Shown here piece by piece: positions 1-8,254 of a stretch of DNA of 21,577 nt. Position 1 is the stretch's first letter; the number at the start of each line of letters is the position of its first letter. A program made the position numbers and the translations under genes. The notes beneath the pieces are model-generated. The model saw only the letters and a program-made list of their open reading frames with translations. It was not told the origin of the DNA and did no database searches. Source of the stretch: Prasinococcaceae sp. CCMP 1430 (taxonomy: Eukaryota; Prasinodermophyta; Palmophyllophyceae; Prasinococcales; Prasinococcaceae); assembly GCA_013416795.1 (NCBI GenBank), contig RQSC01000964.1, positions 1,973-23,549 of the forward strand, given 5' to 3'.

Positions 1-358
1 CGCAGCCGCACGCGCTCGTGGCGGCGGGTGATGGCGCGCCGGCCCCGGCCGGTCCGTCACGCCCACGCCTTGCGCTGCGGGCCGCGCCCACGGACCTCAG
101 CTGCCTCAGAGGTGCTGCGCGCAGGGGCGGGCGGGCGGGCGGCGATGTAGCAGGCCGGGCTGGTCGGTCAGCGCTGTGCGCGTCGCCGCCTCTGCCCGGT
201 GCGCGTGGGCTGCGCGGCGCGGGTGCCACCGTGCGCTCGCCCTTGCTGGCTCATCGGGCGTTCTGTCTGTGGGCGCGCGCGCGCTTGCCGTCTCCCATGC
301 TCCCTTGCCGCGTGCGGCCTCGCGTAGCGCTGACACCCGAGCGCCCGACGTCGCACAG

Positions 359-914
359 CTCCATCGACGTGCCCGAGGGCGTCGAGGTCACCGTCGAGTC
401 GCGCGTGGTTACCGTGAAGGGCCCCCGTGGCACTCTCACCAAGAGCTTCAAGCACTTGCGCGTGGACATGCAGCTGCTCGAGAAGGAGGGCGGCGGCCAG
501 GAGATCGTCATCGACATGTGGTTCGGCAAGACCAAGCAGATGGCTTCGCTGCGCACGACCATCAGCCACATCAACAACCTGTTCGGCGGTGTGCTGCAGG
601 GCTACAGGTACAAGATGCGGTGCGTGTACGCGCATTTCCCCATCAACTGCACCATTGAGCAGGGCCCGCACCGCATTGAGATCCGCAACTTCCTCGGCGA
701 GAAGCGCCCGCGCATTGTCAACATGCTCGAGGGCGTCACCATCACCCGTGACAAGGATGTCAAGGACCAGTACATTCTGGAGGGCAATGACATCGAGAAC
801 GTGTCCAGGAGCTGCGCGCTGATCTACCAGTCGTGCCTGGTGAAGAAGAAGGACATCCGCAAGTTCCTCGATGGCATCTACGTCTCCTCCAAGGGCCGCA
901 TCGAGGCAAACTAA
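359..914 (+). CDS. RPL9: 60S ribosomal protein L9 (uL6), 5' exon missing
   Basis: Structural protein of the cytosolic large ribosomal subunit. From about residue [10 protein letters not shown] to the stop the translation follows eukaryotic uL6 closely: VKGPRGTL in the N-terminal lobe, [16 protein letters not shown] in the middle, [11 protein letters not shown], the LEGNDIE motif, and a C-terminal [15 protein letters not shown]. The usual family start (a short Met-Lys-rich segment) is not seen upstream. Instead the sequence has a CAG ending at 358 that would be a 3' splice site with a split codon, so I infer that the first, very short exon lies left of the window or in the unresolved 1-358 segment. 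The reading frame stays open back to 18, but that part is low-complexity Arg/Ala/Pro sequence unlike uL6 and I leave it out. The product is certain from motif similarity; the 5' boundary is inferred. Confidence 0.93.
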
Positions 915-1221
915 GCGCAGCGCAGTTGGCGGCACCCCTGCCGCCGGTGAAAGCCGCGGGGCCCTCCCTTTGGCCGGCCTGGCGCACATCGCGCGCCGTC
1001 CATTGTAATCAAATCGCCCCGAAGCTGAACTGGTGGTGCATTCTCTCGAGTCGTCAGCGCAGTGCGCTGCACAGGGAGCTTTCTGATGGCACGTCTGCGG
1101 TCATTACGAAACGCGGTGCTGCTCTAGCCGTCTACGCTGAATGCCATAGACTACGCGGCCGGGGGGGCTGGGGGCACGCGCTCTACTCCGCTGCGTTTCC
1201 CCTGCTCACTTGTAGCAGGTG
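915..1221. other. Intergenic, convergent 3' ends
   Basis: About 307 bases lie between the uL6 stop and the stop of the opposing F-box/FGE-like gene, so both genes end here. I see no recognisable gene, RNA or strong hairpin. The composition is less extreme in GC than the flanking coding DNA, as expected for untranslated 3' sequence. Confidence 0.5.
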
Positions 1222-2340
1222 TCATGGCTGACGCATCGCCTCCTCCAGTGGCGAGAAGGCGCATCTGAAGCCAACGTCGGTCATGCGCATCGCAGGCGGG
1301 TCGCTTTCCGTGCGCCACGCTCCCCAGCCACCGCTCCCCCGTCGGTTGAAGCTGAGTCCAGCATTGACGCGCTCATCGCCGGGCTGACTGCCGGCATGGC
1401 GCCCCGCGTGCGCGGCGTCGGCAGTCCACTCGAAGACGTTACCGGCGAGACCCATCGCGCCGCATGGCGCCGTGTCGCGTGGGAACGCCTGCGTAGGCGC
1501 GGCGTGGCCGAGCCCCGCCTCGGCGGTGTTGGCGGCGCCGTCGATCCACTCGTCGCCCCAGGGGTAGCGACGACCGTCGTGGCCGCGCGCAGCGCACTCG
1601 CGCTCGATCGCGCGCGGGAGGCGGAGCCCCATTGCGCCTGCAAGAAGGCTCGCTTCACCCCATGTAACATTGGTGAATGGCACTCCCGCTGATCTCGGCC
1701 GCGCAGCCTGGGCGGCGGCCGCCGTCGCGAGCGCACTGCCTGCGCTGAGCGCGGCCACTTCATGGGGCGCACCGGCGCCCGCACCAGCTGACGTCGAGTC
1801 AGGGATACACTTGCGGTAGCCTAACAGGCCAAGCAGTGACGTCATCCCCACACGCCGCCGAGAAGCGCGCGAAGACGCGCGTTCGAGCGCGCGCGTCGCC
1901 ATCTCGGCGGTCACGGGCACGACGTCAATGAAGAAGCCACGACGCATGTGCGTTTGGGCGCCGCGGCCTGGGCCTACGAGATAGTCGCCGCGCGCTACCC
2001 AACACATTTGCGACAACCTCTCTTGCCGAGGCAGCGTGCGTAGGAGCGTCTTGGCAGTCTTTGGCGACAGGTCCGGGCGCAGCTCCGCGGCAGCGGCCTG
2101 GCCGAGCGCGCGCCCGGCGAGCGCCTGCCAGATGCCGGACTCACGCACGGCGGCGCGGCACCCACGTCCGCTGAGCTCAAGCGACGCGACGTCGGAAATA
2201 TTGTCAAGGGCACGCGCCACCTCTTGCTGCACGTCCGAAGGGAGAGCAGCGAAGTCAAAGGCGGGCGGCCCGCTGCGTCCGGCGTCACTGCCACCCATCG
2301 CACAGCCTGCACGCACTTGCGAAGAGGCATCTGCTTCCAT
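1222..2340 (-). CDS. F-box protein with C-terminal FGE/sulfatase-modifying-factor-like domain
   Basis: From the ATG at 2340 the protein has about 372 residues. Residues 29-75 read as an F-box: FAALPSDVQQEV, a central LDNISDVASLELSGRGCRAAV, and a closing WQALAGRAL. F-boxes bind SKP1 in SCF ubiquitin ligases. Residues 115-362 match the formylglycine-generating enzyme fold (sulfatase-modifying factor family): VTWGEASLLAGAMGLRLP, the ARGHDGRRYPWGDE block, GLAGNVFEWTAD, and a terminal DVGFRCAF. The catalytic cysteine pair of true FGE, expected in the GGSxxCxxxxC region, is absent; that segment is RRGSGGWGAWR. I therefore predict a binding or non-FGE role. An ATG at 2298 is an equally possible start. 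The frame stays open to 2928 but that extension is low-complexity. Both domain calls rest on motifs; the fusion is read from one continuous frame with no intron needed. Confidence 0.75.
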   Translation of the reverse strand: MEADASSQVRAGCAMGGSDAGRSGPPAFDFAALPSDVQQEVARALDNISDVASLELSGRGCRAAVRESGIWQALAGRALGQAAAAELRPDLSPKTAKTLLRTLPRQERLSQMCWVARGDYLVGPGRGAQTHMRRGFFIDVVPVTAEMATRALERASSRASRRRVGMTSLLGLLGYRKCIPDSTSAGAGAGAPHEVAALSAGSALATAAAAQAARPRSAGVPFTNVTWGEASLLAGAMGLRLPRAIERECAARGHDGRRYPWGDEWIDGAANTAEAGLGHAAPTQAFPRDTAPCGAMGLAGNVFEWTADAAHAGRHAGSQPGDERVNAGLSFNRRGSGGWGAWRTESDPPAMRMTDVGFRCAFSPLEEAMRQP

Positions 2341-3151
2341 CACCTCGCAGCTTCCGGTGCCGGCCGCCCACGGCGCATGTGCCGAAGCACCGGCGCCCGT
2401 CGTGGCAGCCCGCGGCGATGTCGTTCGCTTCCACAACGACATCAACGGTGGGACCATCCTGGCCGCGTGCCCGCCGTGCCGCGCGCTCGTGCGCCGACGC
2501 GCTTTGCGCGGTCGAATCGAAGTCCGGCGAAGCGTGCGTGAAAAGGCACGCGCACGGCTTGCTCGTACGCGAGCTGCGCCCGACCGTGGGCAGCACGCTA
2601 AGTGGCCCGCACAGCTCACCCTCCCGATCATCGGACCCCACGCCGAGCCGTGCGACCGGAGCCCCTCCCCTCGCACCCATTCACTCCCGCCAGGCGACAT
2701 CCATCGTAGCGCATCTCCCCACGCAACGTCCGCACGCTCCGTCGCCGCGCCGCCAGCTGGCCCCGCGCGGCGCGCGCGGCCGCGAACGGCCACACACAAC
2801 CGATCCCGGGGCGCGGCCGCGCTGCAGTCGGCGCGCGCGGTCGCCACAGGCCCCTCTCCGTGCACTACGCGCGCGCGCGCGCGCACCGCCGCCGCCGCCG
2901 CGGGGGAACGCCCCAGGTCACTCCGCACGCCCGCTCAATAAACCCTAACACCATAATTTAGGTATGGGATGGGAGGGTCCACCTCGGATTTGGGGCGCAG
3001 GTGAGATAAGGGCCGAGCGCGGGCGCGGGAGTGCCACACGTGCGCGCGGGCCAGAGTGTACGCGGGCGTGCAGAGGGCGGATCGCGCTAGGCGCGCCGGG
3101 GCAGGGGGGCGGGGGGTCCGGGTATGCCACGTGCCGATCGATGTCTTCCAG
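2341..3151. promoter_or_regulatory. Divergent 5' interval between the F-box/FGE gene and the FKBP gene
   Basis: Roughly 800 bases separate two head-to-head genes, so both promoters probably lie here. Visible features are an alternating CG tract followed by CCG repeats (about 2869-2900) and a short AT-richer patch with AATAAA and ACCATAATTTAGG around 2936-2962. A CAG/GTGAGA sequence at 3000/3001 looks like a splice donor, but the phase of the short ORF in front of it (ATG at 2964) does not join to the FKBP frame at the best acceptor (3151). No TATA box is convincing. Some of the right-hand end may be an FKBP 5' exon or intron. Confidence 0.3.
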
Positions 3152-3187
3152 GCATTGCGCTCGCGACGGCAGCGGGCGCGCACCGCT

Positions 3188-3682
3188 ATGCTCGGCGCGG
3201 TGGGTGTGCTCTCGGCCGCCGGTGCGCGGCCCGCTCGCGCCGAGTTCACAAAGCTACCCGGTACGGGCGCGGTCGTCGAACGCGTGGAGCAAGGCGCTGG
3301 CGCCGACGCAGCGTCCGCGGCGACGCGCGACTCGGTGGTCTTCCAATACGTGCTCCGCCGGGCAAACGGGTACTTCGTGTACAGCACCACCGACGCCTAT
3401 GTCGGCAACAATGACGCTGACGAGGAGCCCGAGATCGCGCAGATGGGCGTTGGCAACCTGCTCCCGGGCCTGGAGGAGGCGCTCGAGGGGGAGCGGGCGG
3501 GGGCGGTGTTCCGCGTGCTGGTGCCGCCGACCGCCGGCTACCAGAGCTACCCCGGCCTGCAGCCGCAGGTGCAAGGCTTCGGGCCGCTGCGCCAGATCGA
3601 GGCGCACAAACCCGAGCCGCTCGTGTTTGAGGTGAGGCTCGTCAAGGTGGCCAAGGGATCTGCCGCCGCGGCGGGCCAATGA
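3188..3682 (+). CDS. FKBP-type peptidyl-prolyl isomerase, probably thylakoid lumen
   Basis: The body of the protein is an FKBP domain: an opening DSVVFQYVLRRANGYFVYST strand, the LLPGLEEALEG loop that precedes the active site, VLVPPTAGY, and a closing strand EPLVFEVRLVKV. Spacing and the RRANGYFVYST block resemble plant lumenal FKBP16-type proteins, which assist thylakoid complex assembly. The segment before the domain (RSRRQRARTA, then MLGAVGVLSAAG, then ARPARAE) has the twin-arginine, hydrophobic-core and AxA cleavage layout of a Tat-type thylakoid transfer peptide. The first in-frame ATG is at 3188, but the transfer-peptide arginines lie upstream of it. The true start is therefore probably in an upstream exon, with an acceptor CAG at 3149-3151. 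The longer frame from 3056 begins with GTG, an unlikely eukaryotic start. Isomerase activity is inferred from family. Confidence 0.8.
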   Translation: MLGAVGVLSAAGARPARAEFTKLPGTGAVVERVEQGAGADAASAATRDSVVFQYVLRRANGYFVYSTTDAYVGNNDADEEPEIAQMGVGNLLPGLEEALEGERAGAVFRVLVPPTAGYQSYPGLQPQVQGFGPLRQIEAHKPEPLVFEVRLVKVAKGSAAAAGQ

Positions 3683-3783
3683 GTAGCTGCGTGCGCTCTG
3701 AGGGCGCGCCACGCGTGCAGCGCGCGGCGGGTGGACGAAGTAATCGTGTTTCCACATGCACATCGCGGATTGCATCGCTCGCC

Positions 3784-6450
3784 TCAGCGCCGCCCACCGC
3801 CCGAGCCGCGACTGCGCCCCCCGGAGTGCCCGGAGCCCTGCCCGCGCGAGTGCGGATGCGAGCTGGAGCGCATGCGCTCATCGCGCTCTCGCTCACGATG
3901 GCGGTCGCGATCGTCGTACCAACTCGATCGCTCTCGCTCGCGGTAGTACTCACGATCGTCGCGCCTGCCGTCGTAGTCGTGATCTCTATCGCTGTAGCCA
4001 CCCGGGCCATTTGGTCCATACTGCCGCTGCTGCCCACCGCTTCGACCGCCTTCCCTGCGCCACTCGTCGCCACCGCCGTGGCCGGCGCCACCGTGGCGCG
4101 ACTCATTGCGGCGGTTCGATGGCCCCCGGCGGTCGTAGGCATGGGCTCTCTCATCTCGCCGCCTCGCGTCGGCGTTCGGATGCGAGCCAGGCGAGGGCCC
4201 GTGGTGCCCGTGACCGACCATCGCAGCATGCGCGGCCTGGCGCGAAGCCTCGGCGACATGGGGCCGCATGCCGAGCGACACACCACCGTGCGCCCCTCGC
4301 AACCACATGTCCATCTCTTCCGAAATGGCGCCCAAGTCAGCCGTCAATTGCCTGAGCTGCGTGTGAACACTCTTCAGAACGTCCACGTCGTCGCCGTAGT
4401 CGTTGGCGAGCACCCCGATGCCCTCCATCGCCGACTTGCCAGTGTGCCCGAACCACTTGACTCGTGGATCGCTTGACAACATCATGTCGTTGTATTTGGC
4501 CGTGTACTTGTTGGCGTTGCCGATGAACGCCTCCGCCGCAGGTGATAGCTTCGGCAGCTCTCGCAGGCGCTGCCCATGCTGGGCGTGGCCCTGAGAGGCG
4601 TGGCCCGGCTGCCCATGCCCCTGCGGCTGCGGCTGCGCGTGGTGCCCATTCGCTCCAGGCATCTGTGCACCCCCCGTCACAGCCCCGGCGTACGTGCCGT
4701 TGTTGCTGCCCTCCCACCGAGCGCGCTGCTGCTCTGCGCCCTGCTCCCAGTCGAGCAGGACAGCATCTGCTGGTACCGGCAACTTCGCTGAAAACATCTT
4801 GCGCAGCTTGTCATAGTCTGGCGTGTCATCAAACTCGAGCGTGTCCAGATAACGCGACATCTCTGCGATCTCTGATGGCACCTTCACGGCGGGCGTCCTC
4901 CCCAGCGGTCCGACAGGCTGCGCCTCGCCCTCAGGCACAGCCGCGATGAGCGTCGACGGATCCTTCCTGCAGCGGTTCTTCTCCTTCTCCACAGTGCCAC
5001 GCCTGTCGTCACTGGGGCCCTTTGGGTTGTGGTGATCAACCAGCTCCTTCCAGGGCAGCGTGCCAGCGACAAAGTCGACGAGCACGTACAGGAGGCTCCA
5101 CAAGTCGTCATGGCGGCCCAGTTCGCGTCCAGTGTATGCATTTGCTGACGCCCAGGATGCGCTCCCGCGGAAGTCGGCGCGCGTGCTCGGCTTGCGCGCC
5201 TTGCCCGTCTCTCGGTCGATCCACAACTTTGCAAGGCCAAAGTCGACGAGGCAAGGCTTGCGCGACGAGTTCGAATCCAGCACGAAGTTCGCGGCCTGCA
5301 GGTTTTGAAACGCAGGATATTTCGTGGTCAGCACCGACACGCACAGGTGCGCGCATGACATTCTTGTGTTCAGCTGGGGTAGCGCTCAGGGCGCATCACG
5401 CGCGACCACATGGGCGCCTCTCGCACTGCTGCGCACAGACACGAAGCGTGCTGCGACTTAGCGGACACCCCTTTGGCCTGCGCGCGCCGCGGGCGAGTGC
5501 ACATCCATCCGCGTTCGCCACGCGAAAGAAACCCTGCGTGCAGCCGCCGCCTGCATGGCATGGGCGAGGCAGCAGGCGCGGCTCGGTGGAGGCGCGCGCG
5601 CTCGAGGCGGCGGCCACCAAGCCGACATAGCTGACACATGCACTTGCCCCCCCAAGGTCGCGAGCGCGCGCCGGCGCAGAGGGAAGCTGCGCAGCGCCGA
5701 TGAAATAGGCGAGGAAACCCTGCACATGCGCGATATTTCGCCCTCCGCGCCCGTTCCGCCCTCTACTCGCTGCACACTGCAGCAGGTGTGGGCAGACTCA
5801 CCTTGACGTCGCGGTGCACATACCCCGCGGTGTGCATCCCCTCAAGCGCGTCGATCATCTTCACGGCGAGAGCGCGCATGGTCGGCAGCGTGAACACGCC
5901 CATCGCGCGACGCTTCTCGTACAGGGACTCGCCCATGAGCGTCATGACCTGAAATCGCGGCAAGGGCCAAGCGGCAAGGTCCTCGTCAGCGGCGGCGGCA
6001 AACGGCGCGCGCGCTCGCACGCGTGCTTCGATGCAACCATATGCAGGGGGGGGCGGTCCTCGGCCACCTTGTCGAGCAAGGCGGCGCCTGCGCACCAGCC
6101 TCGCCTCGACTGGCCGTCGCGCATGTGCGCGCGTGCGGCGTCTCGCGTACCAGATACTCGACGTTGTTTTCCTCGTCGTAGCCAGCGTCGATGAGTCTGG
6201 GCGCCGCAACCATGCCCGCCTTCTCCAGCTCCTCTAAAAGCGTTCTCTCCAACCTGAGCAGCGTCTTCCGCTCCGGGTCAACCTCCACCTTGATCGCATG
6301 CTCCTCCGTCGTCTGGACGTCGCTGCAGCGGTAGACATCGCTGAACTGCCCGCGGCCGAGCAGCGCCCCCTTGTCGCGGCCGTCGACCAGGAAGCGGCCC
6401 GCGACGTGCACGCGCTTGGTCAGCACGCGGCCCGGCCGCTGCTGCGGCAT
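3784..6450 (-). CDS. TTBK/CK1-family protein kinase with Arg/Asp/Glu-rich tail, three exons
   Basis: Three exons join in phase 0: 6450-6151, 5948-5802 and 5295-3784, giving about 652 residues. Exon 1 carries the glycine loop LLGRGQFSDVYRC and the ATP-binding lysine in HAIKVEVD. Exon 1 to 2 joins as EYL/VMTLMGESL, exactly the CK1 hinge. Exon 2 ends in the catalytic loop HRDVK and exon 3 continues AANFVLD, with DFG in LVDFGLAKLW. The activation region FRGSASWASANAY and GRHDDLWSLLYVLVDF match tau-tubulin kinases more than classic CK1. The domain closes near YLDTLEFDDTPDYDKLRKMF. A His/Gly/Gln-rich linker follows, then a helical segment, then a tail dense in RD, RE and SR dipeptides, reminiscent of SR-type splicing regulators. 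Introns are 6150-5949 (GTACGC donor) and 5801-5296 (GTGAGT donor). Substrate is unknown. Confidence 0.88.
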
Positions 6451-6813
6451 CGCTCCCCCGAACGGTCGGCCCGCTGCCGCCGACCCGCGGCCGCGCAGCC
6501 CCCGCGCTGTGGCCCACCACCCACCCGCGCGGCGCTCGCAGGGGCCGGCCGGCCTCCCGAGTTTGCAGGAAAAAAAGAAAAGCTGTTTTCCCGTATCGAA
6601 AAGAATGCATTTTTTAAATTGTGTCTCTCCGCTCACGCACGCAGACTCTTCACCTGCTCACTCTACAGCCTAAAAAAAAAACCAAGCGGGCCGGCCCGGC
6701 CGGCAGACGTGAAATAGCGCACATGCGACTCGATACCAGTCTCACTTGATCCCTCTAGAGGCTCTCGGAAGCACAGCCACCCACACAGCGAGCGGGGGCT
6801 GTACCCTCCTCAC
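6451..6813. promoter_or_regulatory. Upstream region of the kinase, with A/T tracts
   Basis: About 360 bases between the kinase start and the stop of the transporter upstream on the same strand. Against a very GC-rich background it contains A-rich runs at about 6569-6580, an AT-rich patch with TTTTTTAAATT at 6610-6620, and a nine-A run near 6672. Such a patch is a plausible core promoter for the kinase (reading leftwards) and also contains the transporter 3' UTR. No defined motif can be assigned. Confidence 0.3.
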
Positions 6814-7905
6814 TTACGCGGCCACCGTCGCCGGCTTGGCCGCGGGCGGGTCAGCCTTGTCCTGCGACGGCGCAGACTTCGAGGCCAGGGAGTACGCCGC
6901 GACGCCCACCATCGCGAGGCCGAAGCCCTGGAGCTGCTGGTCGGTGACCGCGCCGCCCATGAGAGTCACACTCACCGCCACGACGAACACGCGCTTCATC
7001 ACGTTTCCGATGGACGAGGAAAGAGGGGTGAGGCTATCCAGGCAGATGAGAGCAAGCTGGTTGTAAAGGAAGAAGCTGACGCCGCCAAGAAGCACCGCGC
7101 CGGCCAGCACGTTCGTGCCACCCATCGCGGTTGCGGCCGACGCGAGCATGGCGGGCGCGTTGGCCCACATGGAGCTCTCCATCGCAACCGCGAAGCCGAA
7201 CGCCACCGGCGCGGCCAGCAGCAGCGCGCGCGCATACACACGCAGCGGGCTGCCTGCCACCGGCGTAGCGCCGGCCTCGTCCTTGAGGCTTCCCTTGATG
7301 CTGGCCTGATGGAAAGCCAGGGTGCTCGAGCAGATGAGAGCGGCGGTCAGCGCATACGCCACCTGGGCGTCAATCCCACCGCCGCCCTTGCCCATGCTGG
7401 CCCACGCCACGCCACCGACAATCGGCAGCAGGCTCATCCAGATCTTCAGCGAGAGCTTCTTGCCGAAGACGAACACGGCGAGCAAGGCCGAGAAGATCGG
7501 CTCAGACGCCTTGGCCGTGTGAGCGTAGCAGAGCGACGCGCCACCGATGGCCGCCATGCTCGCAGCGTGCGTCGTCGCATGCAGCACACCCTGACGCCAG
7601 GCGCGGCCAGCGTCCACCGACACGAGCTCCTTCAGCTTCATGCCGTTGCCGCGCGCCGTCTCGACAGCGGCGAGCGTCAGCATGCTGCACGTCACGCAGA
7701 TGAGGTTGAAGGCTGAGTGCAGCGACATGGGCGCGGGCAGCACGTTGAGCAGCTGCTTGGAGATCAGGTTGTACACCATGTACATGGAGAACCACATCGC
7801 GATCTGGCAGGGCAGCGTGAACTTCTTCAGCGGCTCGGGCAGCTGCAGCATGAAGCAGAACTTGTTCAGGCACATGGCCAGGAAAGGCAGCTTCTCGGCC
7901 TCCTT
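6814..7905 (-). CDS. Triose-phosphate/nucleotide-sugar translocator-family (TPT) transporter, 5' exon missing
   Basis: About 363 residues of a polytopic membrane protein with roughly ten hydrophobic helices. The first helix region MWFSMYMVYNLISKQLLNVL corresponds to the Asn-x3-K motif of the TPT family. The signature CYAHTAKASEPIFSALLAVF matches the family hallmark (T.x2.KA.EP.F). The matching second half has FFLYNQLALICLDSLTPLSSSIGN and a following Lys-Arg (VMKRV), conserved in sugar-phosphate and nucleotide-sugar exchangers. Family members exchange phosphorylated C3/C5/C6 compounds or nucleotide sugars across plastid envelope or Golgi membranes; the substrate cannot be read here. The frame runs upstream to a TTG at 7923, but CACAG/AAG at 7906/7905 is a good acceptor, so a 5' exon is inferred. 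The first ATG in the visible part is at 7875. No targeting peptide could be assigned. Confidence 0.85.
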   Translation of the reverse strand, partial: KEAEKLPFLAMCLNKFCFMLQLPEPLKKFTLPCQIAMWFSMYMVYNLISKQLLNVLPAPMSLHSAFNLICVTCSMLTLAAVETARGNGMKLKELVSVDAGRAWRQGVLHATTHAASMAAIGGASLCYAHTAKASEPIFSALLAVFVFGKKLSLKIWMSLLPIVGGVAWASMGKGGGGIDAQVAYALTAALICSSTLAFHQASIKGSLKDEAGATPVAGSPLRVYARALLLAAPVAFGFAVAMESSMWANAPAMLASAATAMGGTNVLAGAVLLGGVSFFLYNQLALICLDSLTPLSSSIGNVMKRVFVVAVSVTLMGGAVTDQQLQGFGLAMVGVAAYSLASKSAPSQDKADPPAAKPATVAA

Positions 7906-8254
7906 CTGTGCGGCGCGAAGCAAAGGCGGGGGGCGTCGCAGGCGTCGCGTCCGAAAGCGAAATGCACGCGAGAGGGATCACACGCATGCGTTTGGGCAGG
8001 CGAGGGGGAAAGGGGGAGGGGGCGGTGTCACGTCAGAGGCGTTGCCAGGCGCACTCTAGTCCCGCCGCGCACCGCCTGCCACCAGTGCGCGCGGGTGTCT
8101 TTCCGTCCGCGCCACTGCCTCGCAGCGAGCGCGGCGGCCCAAGGGCCAAGGGCAGAAGGCTCGTGCGCACTCCTGGTCGAGGCCATGCGTCACGCGCGCC
8201 TGCGGCGCGGCGGCGCCCGCGGCGGCGCGCACGCCCTCCCGGCGCGCCTGCCGC
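7906..8254. other. Interval between the transporter and the gamma-tubulin complex gene
   Basis: About 350 bases between two genes on the minus strand. It should hold the missing 5' exon and promoter of the transporter. A minus-strand ATG at 7987 opens a short hydrophobic leader (MRVIPLACISLSDATPATP), but it is one base out of phase with the transporter frame and no clear donor joins them. A purine-rich stretch occurs at 8004-8022. Nothing else is recognisable. Confidence 0.3.

Noticed and set aside
18-358. N-terminal extension of about 114 residues on uL6
   Set aside because: Low-complexity Arg/Ala/Pro sequence unlike any uL6 N-terminus, with a good splice acceptor at 358. Treated as intron or upstream sequence.
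2869-2900. CGCGCG and CCG tract as a CRISPR or tandem-repeat locus
   Set aside because: A simple dinucleotide and trinucleotide run with no spacer-repeat structure.
3679-4476. Plus-strand frame with hydrophobic Val/Ala/Ile segments
   Set aside because: It is antisense to the Arg/Asp-rich kinase tail, whose complement naturally reads as hydrophobic codons.
5262-5285. GAGTTCGAATCC, resembling a tRNA B box
   Set aside because: It lies in the conserved kinase coding region, the flanks do not form a T-stem, and no A box or acceptor stem is present.
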